The notes beneath the pieces are model-generated. The model did no database searches and had not been told where the DNA came from. It saw only the letters and a program-made list of their open reading frames with translations. A stretch of DNA of 64,000 nt, from positions 496,001 through 560,000 of the forward strand of contig NZ_OX336385.1 in assembly GCF_946902905.1 (NCBI RefSeq). The letters run 5' to 3'. Source of the stretch: Streptococcus sp. Marseille-Q6470. GTDB lineage: Bacteria > Bacillota > Bacilli > Lactobacillales > Streptococcaceae. Both the position numbers and the translations under genes were made by a program. The stretch's first letter is position 1. Each line of letters starts with the position of its first letter. Shown here in pieces: positions 7,783 through 15,836 of this stretch.

Positions 7783-9819
7783 TTATTTTGTATTGAGAAG
7801 ATTGAAAGCAGCCACTGTTTTTGCTTTATTAACAAGTTCAGTTAGGATAGCTAAACGGTTGTTCTTCACATCAACATCTTCTGCCATAACCATGGTATTG
7901 TCAAAGAATGCATCAATTACTGGACTAAGAGCAAATAGTTGCGTTAATTTATCACTAGCTGAACCTTGCAATTCAAGACTTTCTACTGCTTGAGCAAGTT
8001 CTTTTTCTTGTTCATTTTCAAAAAGACTTGCATCGACTTTAACCAAACCATCTGCTTTTTCAGCTAAATTAAAGGCACGAGATAAAGACTCAACTGATGA
8101 TTTGTAATCTTCAGTTTTCGCAGCTTCTGAAAGAGCTTCTGCTGCTTCAATCATATCAGAGACAACAAAGTTTGAACTTGCGAGAACAGCTTCTTTGATA
8201 TCTTTTGCAGTAGAACCCATCATCTTATCAACACGAGCTTTAATGAAGTTAAGCACTTCTTCTTGATTATCATAAGTTAGACTTTCAAATGATAAGGCAT
8301 AAAGGCTCGCAATCAATTCGTCCATTGGAATCTTCCAACCAAAGTCTTCCAAGATTCGAACAATCCCTTGTGTTGCACGACGAAGGGCATAAGGGTCGTT
8401 TGAACCAGATGGAATCAAACCAACAGAGAAGAAAGATAAGAGAGTATCTAATTTATCAGCTAGTGCAAGGATAGCACCAACTTTAGACTCAGGAAGGGCT
8501 CCGTCAGCTGAATCTGGAAGATAGTGCTCACGAATAGCTTGTGCTACTGCCGCATTTTCACCAGCGAGAAGCGCATATTTCTCACCCATGATCCCTTGAA
8601 GCTCATCAAATTCACCAACCATACCGGTTAAGAGGTCAAATTTATAAATGGCTGCAGCACGAGCAAGATCAATAGATTCATCAACTGATAGACCAGCTTT
8701 TTCAGCTAGAAGGATCGCAATTTGCCCTGTACGAATCATGTGTTCACGAAGAGAACCAATCTTTTCATGGAAGGTAACGTGTGAAAGTTTAGCAACTAAA
8801 TCTTCAATCTTGAGTTTTTGGTCTTCACGCCAGAAGAATTCTCCATCTTCCAAACGAGCAACCAAAACTTTCTCATTTCCTCGAATGACATTTTCCAAGT
8901 GTTCAGCATTTCCGTTACGAACTGAAATGAAGTTTGGTTTTAGATTTCCTTTAAGATCACGGACTACAAAGTAGCGTTGATGAGTTTCCATTGAAGTAAC
9001 CAAAACTTCTTCTGGAACCTCTAGGTATTTAGGGTCAAAATTACCCATAAAAGCGGTTGGATATTCAACCAGATTCAAAACTTCATTCAAAAGTCCCTCA
9101 TCAACCTGAACTTGAACACCTTCTGATGCTTCAATAGCCTTGATTTGTTCACGAATCATATTTTCGCGTTCAATACTGTCAGCAATGACATAGACTTTTC
9201 GTAAATCCTCTTCGTAACTATCAGCATGACGAATTTCCACTTCATGTCCAAGGAAACGATGTCCACGGCTCACTCTGCCTGAATGAATATCTAAGAAGTC
9301 CATATCAAGAGCTTCATCATCCAAAAGGACTATCAAAGTATGGACAGGACGAATGTATTCAAAGGTATTATTTGCCCAGTGCATACTTACTGGGAAGCTA
9401 AGGCTAGCCAATACTTCTGGAATCCCTGTCAACACTTCCTCAGCAGGTTTTCCAGCTTCATGCTTGGTTACATAGACATATTCTTCACCTTTAATTTCAC
9501 GGAATTCAATATCATCAACTGTCAAGCCTTTTCCACGGACGAATCCTTGAGCTGCTTTAGAAAAGTTCCCTTCTGCATCCAAGGCGATTTTCTTAGAAGG
9601 TCCTTTAAAATCTTCAGTCAAATCCGTTTGTTGGTCTGCTAAACCAAGTACACGAACAGCCAAACGACGTGGAGTTGAGAAAGTTTGAATCCCTTCGTAT
9701 GAAAGGCGATTTTCATCCAAGAAAGCTGCCATTTTTTCACCTAGTTGTTTTTCACTTGGTGTGACAACGTAGGCTGGCAACTCTTCAAGTCCAAGTTCTA
9801 CTAATAAATTTTTTGTCAT
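7783..9819 (-). CDS. glyS: Glycine--tRNA ligase beta subunit
   Basis: The 678-residue beta subunit of the bacterial alpha2beta2 glycyl-tRNA synthetase supplies tRNA binding. It begins [19 protein letters not shown], the family N-terminus, and ends with an all-helical DALR-type anticodon-binding region (about 560-670). The ATG at 9819 is chosen because AAAGGAAAA precedes it; the in-frame extension to 9837 is not supported. It lies downstream of glyQ on the same strand, separated by a 211-base spacer with strong secondary structure, which is unusual for a heteromeric enzyme operon. The T-box ahead of glyQ should control both. Confidence 0.96.
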   Translation of the reverse strand: MTKNLLVELGLEELPAYVVTPSEKQLGEKMAAFLDENRLSYEGIQTFSTPRRLAVRVLGLADQQTDLTEDFKGPSKKIALDAEGNFSKAAQGFVRGKGLTVDDIEFREIKGEEYVYVTKHEAGKPAEEVLTGIPEVLASLSFPVSMHWANNTFEYIRPVHTLIVLLDDEALDMDFLDIHSGRVSRGHRFLGHEVEIRHADSYEEDLRKVYVIADSIERENMIREQIKAIEASEGVQVQVDEGLLNEVLNLVEYPTAFMGNFDPKYLEVPEEVLVTSMETHQRYFVVRDLKGNLKPNFISVRNGNAEHLENVIRGNEKVLVARLEDGEFFWREDQKLKIEDLVAKLSHVTFHEKIGSLREHMIRTGQIAILLAEKAGLSVDESIDLARAAAIYKFDLLTGMVGEFDELQGIMGEKYALLAGENAAVAQAIREHYLPDSADGALPESKVGAILALADKLDTLLSFFSVGLIPSGSNDPYALRRATQGIVRILEDFGWKIPMDELIASLYALSFESLTYDNQEEVLNFIKARVDKMMGSTAKDIKEAVLASSNFVVSDMIEAAEALSEAAKTEDYKSSVESLSRAFNLAEKADGLVKVDASLFENEQEKELAQAVESLELQGSASDKLTQLFALSPVIDAFFDNTMVMAEDVDVKNNRLAILTELVNKAKTVAAFNLLNTK

Positions 9820-9846
9820 GTTTTTTCCTTTACACAATTAATGTCT

Positions 9847-9981
9847 TTAACAAGATCTTTTGTAGTGGGGGACGCAAGCAAACCTTCGGTTTCATTGCTA
9901 ACTGTCAAGCCTTAAGTCTCGTCAGTTCCCCAGTCGGATAAGAAACTTCTTATCCGACTTTCACTACAGCGGTCTTGTTTT
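9847..9981. other. Strongly folded intergenic element between glyQ and glyS
   Basis: The spacer folds as a closed multibranch structure. AACAAGA and TGTAGTG near 9850-9868 pair with CACTACA and TCTTGTT near 9961-9978. Inside are a GGGGA/TCCCC pairing, the hairpin AAACC-TTC-GGTTT, the hairpin AACTG...CAGTT, and a 13-base perfect stem AGTCGGATAAGAA/TTCTTATCCGACT at 9932-9959 with only 2 bases between arms. I do not recognise the family; it could be a mobile intergenic repeat or a structured RNA. Neither strand has a terminator T-run. Confidence 0.6.
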
Positions 9982-10030
9982 ATTTAGCGACCTACGGTCG
10001 ACTTTCAGTCATTTATTCCTGTAATTCTAT

Positions 10031-10948
10031 CTATTCTTCCTCTTCTGCTAGGAGTTTTGCACGGGTTGCTTCGTCTAGCAGTGGGTAACCGAGTTTCTTA
10101 CGCTCTGCTACGAAGGTTTTGGCTACGACACGGGCCAAGTTACGGATGCGGGCAATGTAGCCAGCACGTTCTGTAACAGATACAGCACCACGAGCGTCTA
10201 GCAAGTTGAAGGTATGAGAACATTTCAAAACGTAGTCATAAGCAGGGTGAACAAGACCCAATTCCAGAGCACGTCCTGCTTCTTTTTCAAATTTCTCAAA
10301 GTTTTCAAGCAACATATCTTGGTCTGAAACTTCAAAGCTGTATTTTGAGTGCTCATATTCTGGTTGAAGGAAGATTTCTCCGTATTTAACACCTGGAGCC
10401 CACTCAATATCATAAACAGAATCTACTTCTTGGATGTAAGAAGCTAAACGCTCTAAACCATAAGTAACCTCAGCAGTTACAGGACCAGTTGCCAAGCCAC
10501 CGACCTGTTGGAAATAAGTAAACTGTGTGATTTCCATACCGTCAAGCCAAACTTCCCAACCAAGACCTGCAGATCCAGTTGATGGGTTTTCCCAGTTATC
10601 TTCAACGAAACGAATATCGTGTTCCAATGGATTGATGCCCAATTTTTCCAATGACTCAAGGTAAAGTTCTTGAATGTTTGATGGTGATGGTTTCATGACC
10701 ACTTGGAATTGGTGGTGTTGGTAGAGACGGTTTGGGTTTTCCCCATAACGACCGTCTGCTGGACGACGTGATGGCTCTACATAAGCCGCATTCCATGGCT
10801 CAGGACCAATAGCACGAAGAAAAGTATACGGACTCATTGTACCTGCACCCTTTTCATTATCATAAGCCTGCATCAGCATACAACCCTGGTCATTCCAGTA
10901 TTGTTGCAAAGTCAAGATAATCTCTTGAAAGGTTAGTTTTTTAGACAT
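10031..10948 (-). CDS. glyQ: Glycine--tRNA ligase alpha subunit
   Basis: The 305-residue catalytic alpha subunit of glycyl-tRNA synthetase makes glycyl-AMP and charges tRNA-Gly together with GlyS. Sequence such as [24 protein letters not shown] and [14 protein letters not shown] is diagnostic. The start is ATG 10948 with AAAGGAGTAAATA before it. Uniquely, the same ribosome site plus ATGTCTAAAAAA occurs a second time 172 bases upstream (ATG at 11120), so the 5' end of the gene appears duplicated around an inserted structured segment. A T-box leader lies further upstream. Confidence 0.97.
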   Translation of the reverse strand: MSKKLTFQEIILTLQQYWNDQGCMLMQAYDNEKGAGTMSPYTFLRAIGPEPWNAAYVEPSRRPADGRYGENPNRLYQHHQFQVVMKPSPSNIQELYLESLEKLGINPLEHDIRFVEDNWENPSTGSAGLGWEVWLDGMEITQFTYFQQVGGLATGPVTAEVTYGLERLASYIQEVDSVYDIEWAPGVKYGEIFLQPEYEHSKYSFEVSDQDMLLENFEKFEKEAGRALELGLVHPAYDYVLKCSHTFNLLDARGAVSVTERAGYIARIRNLARVVAKTFVAERKKLGYPLLDEATRAKLLAEEEE

Positions 10949-10957
10949 TATTTACTC

Positions 10958-11141
10958 CTTTATTATAAATTATTGCGACATGAGTCTGCCTCGTCGATTA
11001 TACGAGGCAAGACGAGTTAGTACTGCGTCTAGCTCAGGCACCCTAGTGCTGAGCGTGGGGCAGTCCGACTGTAAGGAGGTCTTTGCCACTGACGCAGTGG
11101 AAAGTAAATTTTTTAGACATGTTTTACTCCTTTTTTTAATT
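10958..11141 (-). repeat. Insertion/duplication between the T-box and glyQ, with decoy start
   Basis: The segment AAAGGAGTAAA(A/T)-ATGTCTAAAAAA occurs at the true glyQ start and again ending at 11120. The upstream copy opens a 25-codon frame (11043-11120, MSKKFTFHCVSGKDLL...) that begins like GlyQ and then diverges. The intervening DNA has stems TGCCTCGT/ACGAGGCA (about 10988-11010), GCTCAG/CTGAGC (about 11030-11055) and ACTGCGTC/GACGCAGT (about 11022-11099). This looks like an element that inserted in the glyQ start region and left a direct repeat. Confidence 0.55.
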
Positions 11142-11162
11142 CTTGAGACTTTGGATACAAAA

Positions 11163-11345
11163 AGAACCGAGTCTTTGCTCCTAAGTCTGCGACCTAGGGG
11201 CGTCAAAAACGCGGTTCCACCCTAATTTATTACTTCATTATTTTTAAAAAATATACCAAAAGCGCCACCCTTATCTCTCAACCACCTGACTCTCACTATC
11301 TCAGGCTCGCTTGGGATTTACCGATAAGATATTCTTTCTTGTAGT
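11163..11345 (-). promoter_or_regulatory. T-box riboswitch leader of glyQS
   Basis: The minus strand reads AGGGTGGAACCGCG at 11210-11223, the conserved T-box that pairs with uncharged tRNA acceptor ends. Downstream, GAACCG pairs with CGGTTC followed by TTTTT (11163-11217) as the competing terminator. Upstream sequence to about 11345 holds stem I. Given glyQ downstream, the sensed tRNA should be tRNA-Gly; I did not assign the specifier codon with certainty. Confidence 0.85.
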
Positions 11346-11347
11346 TT

Positions 11348-11376
11348 ATTATAACAAAATGAAATTAAAAAGTAAA
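11348..11376 (-). promoter_or_regulatory. glyQS promoter
   Basis: Minus strand TTTACT (11371-11376), 17-base spacer, TATAAT (11348-11353), just upstream of the T-box leader. Confidence 0.7.
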
Positions 11377-11465
11377 TTTTTTTTATAAGGAATCTTTTCT
11401 AAATGATATAAAATAGACATACCAATTCGACATCGTTTCCCTTTTTGCCCCTTGTTGAACAAAAT

Positions 11466-11496
11466 GAAAAACCGCTACTCCTAAGAATAGCGGTTT
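11466..11496 (-). terminator. rplJL operon terminator
   Basis: AAACCGCTA and TAGCGGTTT (11469-11477 and 11488-11496) form the stem; the minus strand continues with T's. It lies 36 bases after the rplL stop. Confidence 0.8.
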
Positions 11497-11531
11497 AATC
11501 ATGTTTTTAAGCTACTAATGTAGTTACTCTA

Positions 11532-11900
11532 TTATTTAAGAGTAACTGAAGCTCCAGCTTCTTCCAATTTAGCTTTGATTTCTTCAGCTTCTGCAGTTGG
11601 AACGCCTTCTTTGATGACACCTGGTGCACCATCAACAAGTTCTTTAGCTTCTTTAAGTCCAAGACCAGTGATTTCACGTACAACTTTGATAACGCCAACT
11701 TTTTTGTCACCAGCAGCTGTCAATTCAACGTCAAATGAGTCTTTAGCAGCACCAGCGTCAGCAGCACCAGCTGCAGCAACAGCTACAGGAGCAGCTGCAG
11801 TTACACCAAATTCTTCTTCGATAGCTTTTACAAGGTCGTTCAATTCAAGGATTGAAGCTTCTTTAATTTCAGCAATAATGTTTTCAATGTTCAATGCCAT
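11532..11900 (-). CDS. rplL: 50S ribosomal protein L7/L12
   Basis: The 122-residue stalk protein of the large ribosomal subunit recruits translational GTPases. It has an N-terminal dimerisation segment ([32 protein letters not shown]), an Ala/Val-rich hinge at about 37-55, and a globular C-terminal domain with [28 protein letters not shown] 11900 is chosen with GGAGG before it; the frame extends five codons upstream without support. It lies 74 bases downstream of rplJ, with a hairpin between. Confidence 0.98.
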   Translation of the reverse strand: MALNIENIIAEIKEASILELNDLVKAIEEEFGVTAAAPVAVAAAGAADAGAAKDSFDVELTAAGDKKVGVIKVVREITGLGLKEAKELVDGAPGVIKEGVPTAEAEEIKAKLEEAGASVTLK

Positions 11901-11953
11901 TGTTATTTCCTCCAAATATGTTTAAATTTAATTTTGTTATCTTTTGTAGCTAG

Positions 11954-11968
11954 GCTACGCTGCGTAGC
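11954..11968 (-). other. Hairpin between rplJ and rplL
   Basis: GCTACGC-T-GCGTAGC is a perfect 7-base inverted repeat just after the rplJ stop, with no T-run. It may protect or process the mRNA so that L12 is made in excess over L10; that role is inferred. Confidence 0.45.
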
Positions 11969-11974
11969 TTAAGA

Positions 11975-12475
11975 TTAAGCTGCGTCTTCTTTGTTGTCTG
12001 CAACCGCTTTGACTGCAAGAGCAACGTTGCGCACTGGCGCTTGAAGTACAGAAAGGAGCATAGAAAGGAGTCCTTCGCGGTTTGGAAGAGTTGCAAGAGC
12101 AACGATTTCTTCTTTAGATGCGACAGCGCCTTCGATTGCACCACCTTTGATTTCAAGTGCGTCAGCGTTTTTAGCAAAGTCGTTCAAGATTTTCGCTGGA
12201 GCGATAACATCTTCGTTAGAAAATGCTACTGCAGATGGTCCAACAAAAACAGATGCAAGATCTTCAAGACCAGCTTTTTCAGCTGCACGACGTAAGATTG
12301 AGTTTTTAATAACTTTATACTCAACTTCGCTTCCACGAAGCTCACGACGAAGAACTGTATCTTGTTCAACTGTCAAACCACGAGCGTCAACAACGACGAT
12401 TGATGCAGCAGCTTTCATTTTCTCAGCTACTACGTCAACTAGTTCCGCTTTCTTAGCAATAATTGCTTCACTCAT
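11975..12475 (-). CDS. rplJ: 50S ribosomal protein L10
   Basis: The 166-residue stalk base protein binds 23S rRNA and anchors L7/L12 dimers through its C-terminal helix. It begins [21 protein letters not shown] and contains [21 protein letters not shown], as expected. ATG 12475 follows GGAGGTGAACACTA; the longer frame to 12538 runs through the leader and is not real. It is first in the rplJ-rplL operon and is preceded by an L10-type autoregulatory leader. Confidence 0.97.
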   Translation of the reverse strand: MSEAIIAKKAELVDVVAEKMKAAASIVVVDARGLTVEQDTVLRRELRGSEVEYKVIKNSILRRAAEKAGLEDLASVFVGPSAVAFSNEDVIAPAKILNDFAKNADALEIKGGAIEGAVASKEEIVALATLPNREGLLSMLLSVLQAPVRNVALAVKAVADNKEDAA

Positions 12476-12489
12476 TAGTGTGTTCACCT

Positions 12490-12650
12490 CCGTAATTATT
12501 TTGCTTGGGGAATTTTTCCAAAAGAAAAACGCGCCCAAACCTAGACACGAAAGTACAATACGCTTCTTTTTACATGATACGTTTTGTCCTCGGTAGGATA
12601 TTTATGAGTCTAGCTCCCCTACTGTCTTAGGCAGTTTTTTCAAACCGTTT
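12490..12650 (-). promoter_or_regulatory. L10 ribosomal protein leader
   Basis: The minus-strand leader contains CCTAAGACAGTAGGGGAG and CCTACCGAGGAC (around 12590-12640), which match the conserved kink-turn region of the L10 leader that binds the L10/L12 complex. A hairpin with a T-rich tail follows around 12510-12545. Recognition is from memory of the Firmicute L10 leader. Confidence 0.75.
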
Positions 12651-12653
12651 ATA

Positions 12654-12682
12654 AGTATACCATATCTGTCATTTCAAAGCAA
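12654..12682 (-). promoter_or_regulatory. rplJL promoter
   Basis: Minus strand TTGCTT (12677-12682), 17-base spacer, extended -10 TGGTATACT (core 12654-12659), immediately before the L10 leader. Confidence 0.65.
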
Positions 12683-12758
12683 GTCTTTTTCTGAAAAATT
12701 TTTTAATATTTATTTGTCCTTCTTCTGCTGCTTTTTTTAAAGAAAATACTTAGATTTT

Positions 12759-13157
12759 TCACTGAATAGAAAGAATTGGAACTAAGTTAGTATAGATTAA
12801 GAGTGCGTGAAAGGATAACATTAGTAGATAAAACATAAATGGTGTGTAGTGCGTGTTCTGAATAGTCTGGCTATTTTTATGACCGTCTATAAAAATAGAT
12901 AATGACAAAAAAAGCAAGGTGATTCCATAAATAATACTAATATGTAGAAATATTTCCTCAATAACACTAAAAAAGAGAAAACCAAAAATGGGTATACTGA
13001 AAACCATTAGTGCTATCGATCCAAAAGTAATTTTAATGAGGGAGATCAGCAAGAAACTATAGGCTGTAAACGTAGTAAATGTCGATACTATTATTCCTGT
13101 TTTTTTCTGTTTGGCTAAATAATGAATAACAAAAATCGGATATACAATATCAATCAT
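12759..13157 (-). CDS. Hypothetical small membrane protein
   Basis: A 132-residue, very hydrophobic product with about four membrane segments (near 1-15, 25-60, 60-85 and 108-130). I recognise no family. It is AT-rich and stands alone between the rplJ leader and niaX, facing away from niaX. No clear ribosome site beyond GGAGAGTTAAG before the ATG. It could be a lineage-specific gene; whether it is expressed cannot be judged here. Confidence 0.5.
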   Translation of the reverse strand: MIDIVYPIFVIHYLAKQKKTGIIVSTFTTFTAYSFLLISLIKITFGSIALMVFSIPIFGFLFFSVIEEIFLHISIIYGITLLFLSLSIFIDGHKNSQTIQNTHYTPFMFYLLMLSFHALLIYTNLVPILSIQ

Positions 13158-13227
13158 CTTAACTCTCCATTTACTAAGATACTTTACTATAGTTTAACTA
13201 TTTTTCTTCAGAAATGCAATTTACTCC

Positions 13228-13278
13228 TTGACTAGTGTAAAATTTTAGTGTACTATACAACTGTATATACAGATAAAA
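13228..13278 (+). promoter_or_regulatory. niaX promoter and NiaR operator
   Basis: TTGACT (13228-13233), 17-base spacer, TACTAT (13251-13256). Overlapping the -10 and start site, 13256-13278 (core palindrome CTGTATATACAG at 13261-13272) matches 21 of 23 positions of the streptococcal NiaR box as I remember it (TACWRGTGTMTWKACASYTRWAW). With niaR in the same operon this implies autorepression by niacin status. Confidence 0.75.
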
Positions 13279-13288
13279 AGGAGTTATT

Positions 13289-13816
13289 ATGAATACACAA
13301 AAGAAAACCCAATTCATGACCGTAACCGCATTATTGACAGCTATCGCTATCCTCATCCCCATAATCATGCCCTTTAAACTAGTTATCCCCCCGGCTTCTT
13401 ACACACTAGGAAGTCACGTAGCCATTTTTATTGCTATGTTTCTCTCGCCATGGATGGCTATCTTTGTAATCGTAGCTTCAAGTATTGGCTTCCTTTTAGC
13501 GGGTTACCCAATTGTCATCGTCCTTCGAGCTCTCTCTCATATCTTCTTTGGTACTCTTGGAGCTTTCTATCTTCAAAAACATCCTCAAACCTTAGATAAT
13601 CCTAAATCTTCTTTGATTTTTAACTTTGTACTCGGTTTAGTTCACGCTGTTGCTGAAGTGTTGGCTTGTATCATCTTTTACGCTAGTACAGGAACAGACC
13701 TAAAAAATATGTTCTATGTCTTGTTTGTATTAGTTGGCTTTGGTACAATTATTCATAGTATGATAGACTATTACCTAGCATTAGCTGTTTATAAAGCACT
13801 AAAAAAACGCCATTAA
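13289..13816 (+). CDS. niaX: Niacin ECF transporter substrate-binding (S) component
   Basis: A 175-residue integral membrane protein with about six hydrophobic segments and the charged tail typical of ECF S components. NiaX binds niacin and works with a shared EcfAA'T module encoded elsewhere. Assignment to niacin rests on overall resemblance to streptococcal NiaX, on niaR 10 bases downstream, and on a NiaR-like operator in the promoter. AAAAGGAG precedes the ATG. Confidence 0.85.
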   Translation: MNTQKKTQFMTVTALLTAIAILIPIIMPFKLVIPPASYTLGSHVAIFIAMFLSPWMAIFVIVASSIGFLLAGYPIVIVLRALSHIFFGTLGAFYLQKHPQTLDNPKSSLIFNFVLGLVHAVAEVLACIIFYASTGTDLKNMFYVLFVLVGFGTIIHSMIDYYLALAVYKALKKRH

Positions 13817-13826
13817 GAAAGAGACT

Positions 13827-14342
13827 ATGACAAACAATAGGAAAGAAACCCTTTTACAACTGTTGAAAGAATCCCAAAAACCTCTAAACGGCCAAAGTTT
13901 AGCTGAACATTTTCATGTCACTCGCCAGATTATTGTTCAGGACATTGCTGTGCTTCGTGCAGATGGTGCTCCTATCTTATCAACCAATCGTGGCTATATT
14001 TATAAGGAAAGTAAATCAAATCCTTATGTACATAAACTGTTTAAAGTTAAACACGGAGAAGAAGATATGGAGCAAGAACTCCTTGCCATTGTTGATAATG
14101 GTGGAAGAGTTCAAAATATCCAGATTGATCATCCTGTTTACGGAGAAATCGAAACCCTTCTCAAGTTGAGTTGTAGACGAGATGTCGAGCATTTCTTAAA
14201 CCAAGTCAAGACCTCAGACTTTAGACCCTTATCTGAATTAACAGATGGCGTCCATTATCATTTGATTGAAGCAGAAAATAAACAAGACCTTCTCTATATC
14301 GAGAAAGCCTTGGACAAGTTAGGGTATTTGGTAAAGGATTAA
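13827..14342 (+). CDS. niaR: Niacin-responsive transcriptional repressor
   Basis: The 171-residue NiaR (YrxA) protein has an N-terminal winged helix of HTH_11 type (residues about 5-60, PLNGQSLAEHFHVTRQIIVQDIAVLRADGAPI) and a C-terminal 3H domain with conserved histidines that bind metal and nicotinic acid (HKLFKVKHGEEDMEQEL, then HPVYGEIE and HYHLIEA). It represses niacin uptake and salvage genes when niacin is present. It is co-transcribed with niaX. Its 3' end overlaps the convergent mutX stop by 4 bases. Confidence 0.92.
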   Translation: MTNNRKETLLQLLKESQKPLNGQSLAEHFHVTRQIIVQDIAVLRADGAPILSTNRGYIYKESKSNPYVHKLFKVKHGEEDMEQELLAIVDNGGRVQNIQIDHPVYGEIETLLKLSCRRDVEHFLNQVKTSDFRPLSELTDGVHYHLIEAENKQDLLYIEKALDKLGYLVKD

Positions 14343-14806
14343 AAAGTTTTCTTTTCCCATCCGTCTTCTGTACGACGACGGTAGAAAAATTCCGACTTGT
14401 CAGGTGCTTCCATCATTTCCATCAAGGGTAACATATCATAGGCCAGATTCAAATTTGGAATCTGGTCTTTTTGTACCCAGTAAACTTCTCCTTCATCTGA
14501 GGAACGAAGGGTACCTGAGAACTCAGTCGCCTTATAACAAAAGACAATATAACGCTCTCCTGTATCTAAGGGCCAATTTTTAATGCCGACAAGTTGAGGA
14601 TTTTGGATTGTCAGACCTGTTTCCTCGTATATTTCACGAATAACTGACTCTGCAAAAGCCTCTCCATCTTCAACATGGCCTCCTGGAAAAGCATAACCAG
14701 ACCAGCGATTGCTTTCGGGTGAACGATACTGCATGACTACGCGCTGCTTTTCAAGGTCTTCAATCATACAAATATTGGTAAGAATAGTTAATTGCGCTCG
14801 AGACAT
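14339..14806 (-). CDS. mutX: Nudix 8-oxo-dGTP diphosphatase (MutX/MutT type)
   Basis: A 155-residue Nudix hydrolase that should remove 8-oxo-dGTP from the nucleotide pool. The Nudix box is GGHVEDGEAFAESVIREIYEETGL (positions match G-x5-E-x7-REUxEExGU), near residues 38-60. Sequence is very close to pneumococcal MutX as I recall. ATG 14806 with AGAAAGTGAG upstream is preferred; an in-frame GTG at 14815 is possible. It ends convergently into niaR and stands downstream of two small membrane-protein genes. Confidence 0.9.
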   Translation of the reverse strand: MSRAQLTILTNICMIEDLEKQRVVMQYRSPESNRWSGYAFPGGHVEDGEAFAESVIREIYEETGLTIQNPQLVGIKNWPLDTGERYIVFCYKATEFSGTLRSSDEGEVYWVQKDQIPNLNLAYDMLPLMEMMEAPDKSEFFYRRRTEDGWEKKTF

Positions 14807-14818
14807 AGGACTCACTTT

Positions 14819-15259
14819 CTAATAATAATTTTCTATCTTGTACTTAATTTTAGACTTCATAATCAAAGGATTAATCAAGTCGTGATATTCACGAATATCA
14901 TCAAGAAAAAAACCCCTATTAATTCTTATCTCTTTGTCTTTACTATTAACTTGATAGTCTATACTGATAGGTATGGATGAGTCTGGAATGAAAGATAGGA
15001 AAAAGAATATCATTAACCAGATTAAAAGAGCGAAAAATCCACTGAGAGCTTGAAAAATCAGATGATGCCATTGAAAAATCCTCGTTTTATAAAAGATGGT
15101 CCACGGCTGAATAAATAAGGTTAGGCAGAGGCCAAAGAACCAGATATTCCATAAAATTGGTGTAAAAGCTAAACCAAACAATCCTAAGATAAAATGAATC
15201 AGTACAAATACCAGGCACGAAAGGTAAATTACCCTAAATACAGTCAGATGTTTCAGCAT
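14819..15259 (-). CDS. Hypothetical membrane protein
   Basis: A 146-residue product with about three membrane segments (near 5-30, 33-52 and 65-92) and a charged C-terminal part rich in Ile, Lys and Tyr. No family recognised. GGAGTTAATC precedes the ATG. It is 2 bases downstream of another membrane protein gene and 12 bases upstream of mutX, so the three are likely one transcript. Confidence 0.6.
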   Translation of the reverse strand: MLKHLTVFRVIYLSCLVFVLIHFILGLFGLAFTPILWNIWFFGLCLTLFIQPWTIFYKTRIFQWHHLIFQALSGFFALLIWLMIFFFLSFIPDSSIPISIDYQVNSKDKEIRINRGFFLDDIREYHDLINPLIMKSKIKYKIENYY

Positions 15260-15261
15260 GA

Positions 15262-15804
15262 TTAACTCCTTTTCTTTTTAATATATTTGGAAATTAAAAT
15301 AATCAAAGCAGCTACTAGGAAGAAGATGATATAAGTAAGAATAGGAAACCAGATGTAGCGGTGATCTAGGGATAAGAGAGAAGGCAGAAGGCCCTTACTA
15401 TTTTTCCCACCAACTCCTAAAAATAGATGGACTATCAAACCGATACTATTAAGATAGATAAATAAATCCGCATATCTTTTTATTGTCATCTTTGTCCTTG
15501 ACAAGTCTAGGAACCAATAGTCAAAGAATTGATATACCAGGCAAAAAAGATTTATATATATTGGAAAACTATAGTTGATATCTCTGTATGGTGAAGGAAT
15601 AGGAAGACTTTCAAAAATTAGATTCAAACTTAGTCCTATTGCTAGGATAAGACCGAGGATCAAGAAGAATCCTAAAAATTTATGAGAATCTAGCCAAAGA
15701 TGAAAACTTTCTTTCATTGAGAGATTCTTTTTTGTATTTGAATTTCTTTTATTCATTTTTTCCATTTTCTTCATATATAGACAACTGACAGAATGACATA
15801 GCAA
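15262..15804 (-). CDS. Hypothetical membrane protein
   Basis: Up to 180 residues, with a basic N-terminus (MKKMEKMNKRNSNTKK) and about four membrane segments (near 42-65, 75-95, 112-132 and 152-175). No family recognised. The start is uncertain: ATGs at 15774 and 15756 are alternatives and none has a strong ribosome site. It is translationally close to the next membrane protein (2-base gap). Confidence 0.55.
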   Translation of the reverse strand: MLCHSVSCLYMKKMEKMNKRNSNTKKNLSMKESFHLWLDSHKFLGFFLILGLILAIGLSLNLIFESLPIPSPYRDINYSFPIYINLFCLVYQFFDYWFLDLSRTKMTIKRYADLFIYLNSIGLIVHLFLGVGGKNSKGLLPSLLSLDHRYIWFPILTYIIFFLVAALIILISKYIKKKRS

Positions 15805-15836
15805 TTTGGCTAATTAAACTAGACTGAAGAGTCTAC

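Noticed and set aside
9830..9895. 21-codon frame (MKPKVCLRPP...) just before glyS
   Set aside because: Lies inside the folded element and has no clear ribosome site; probably chance.
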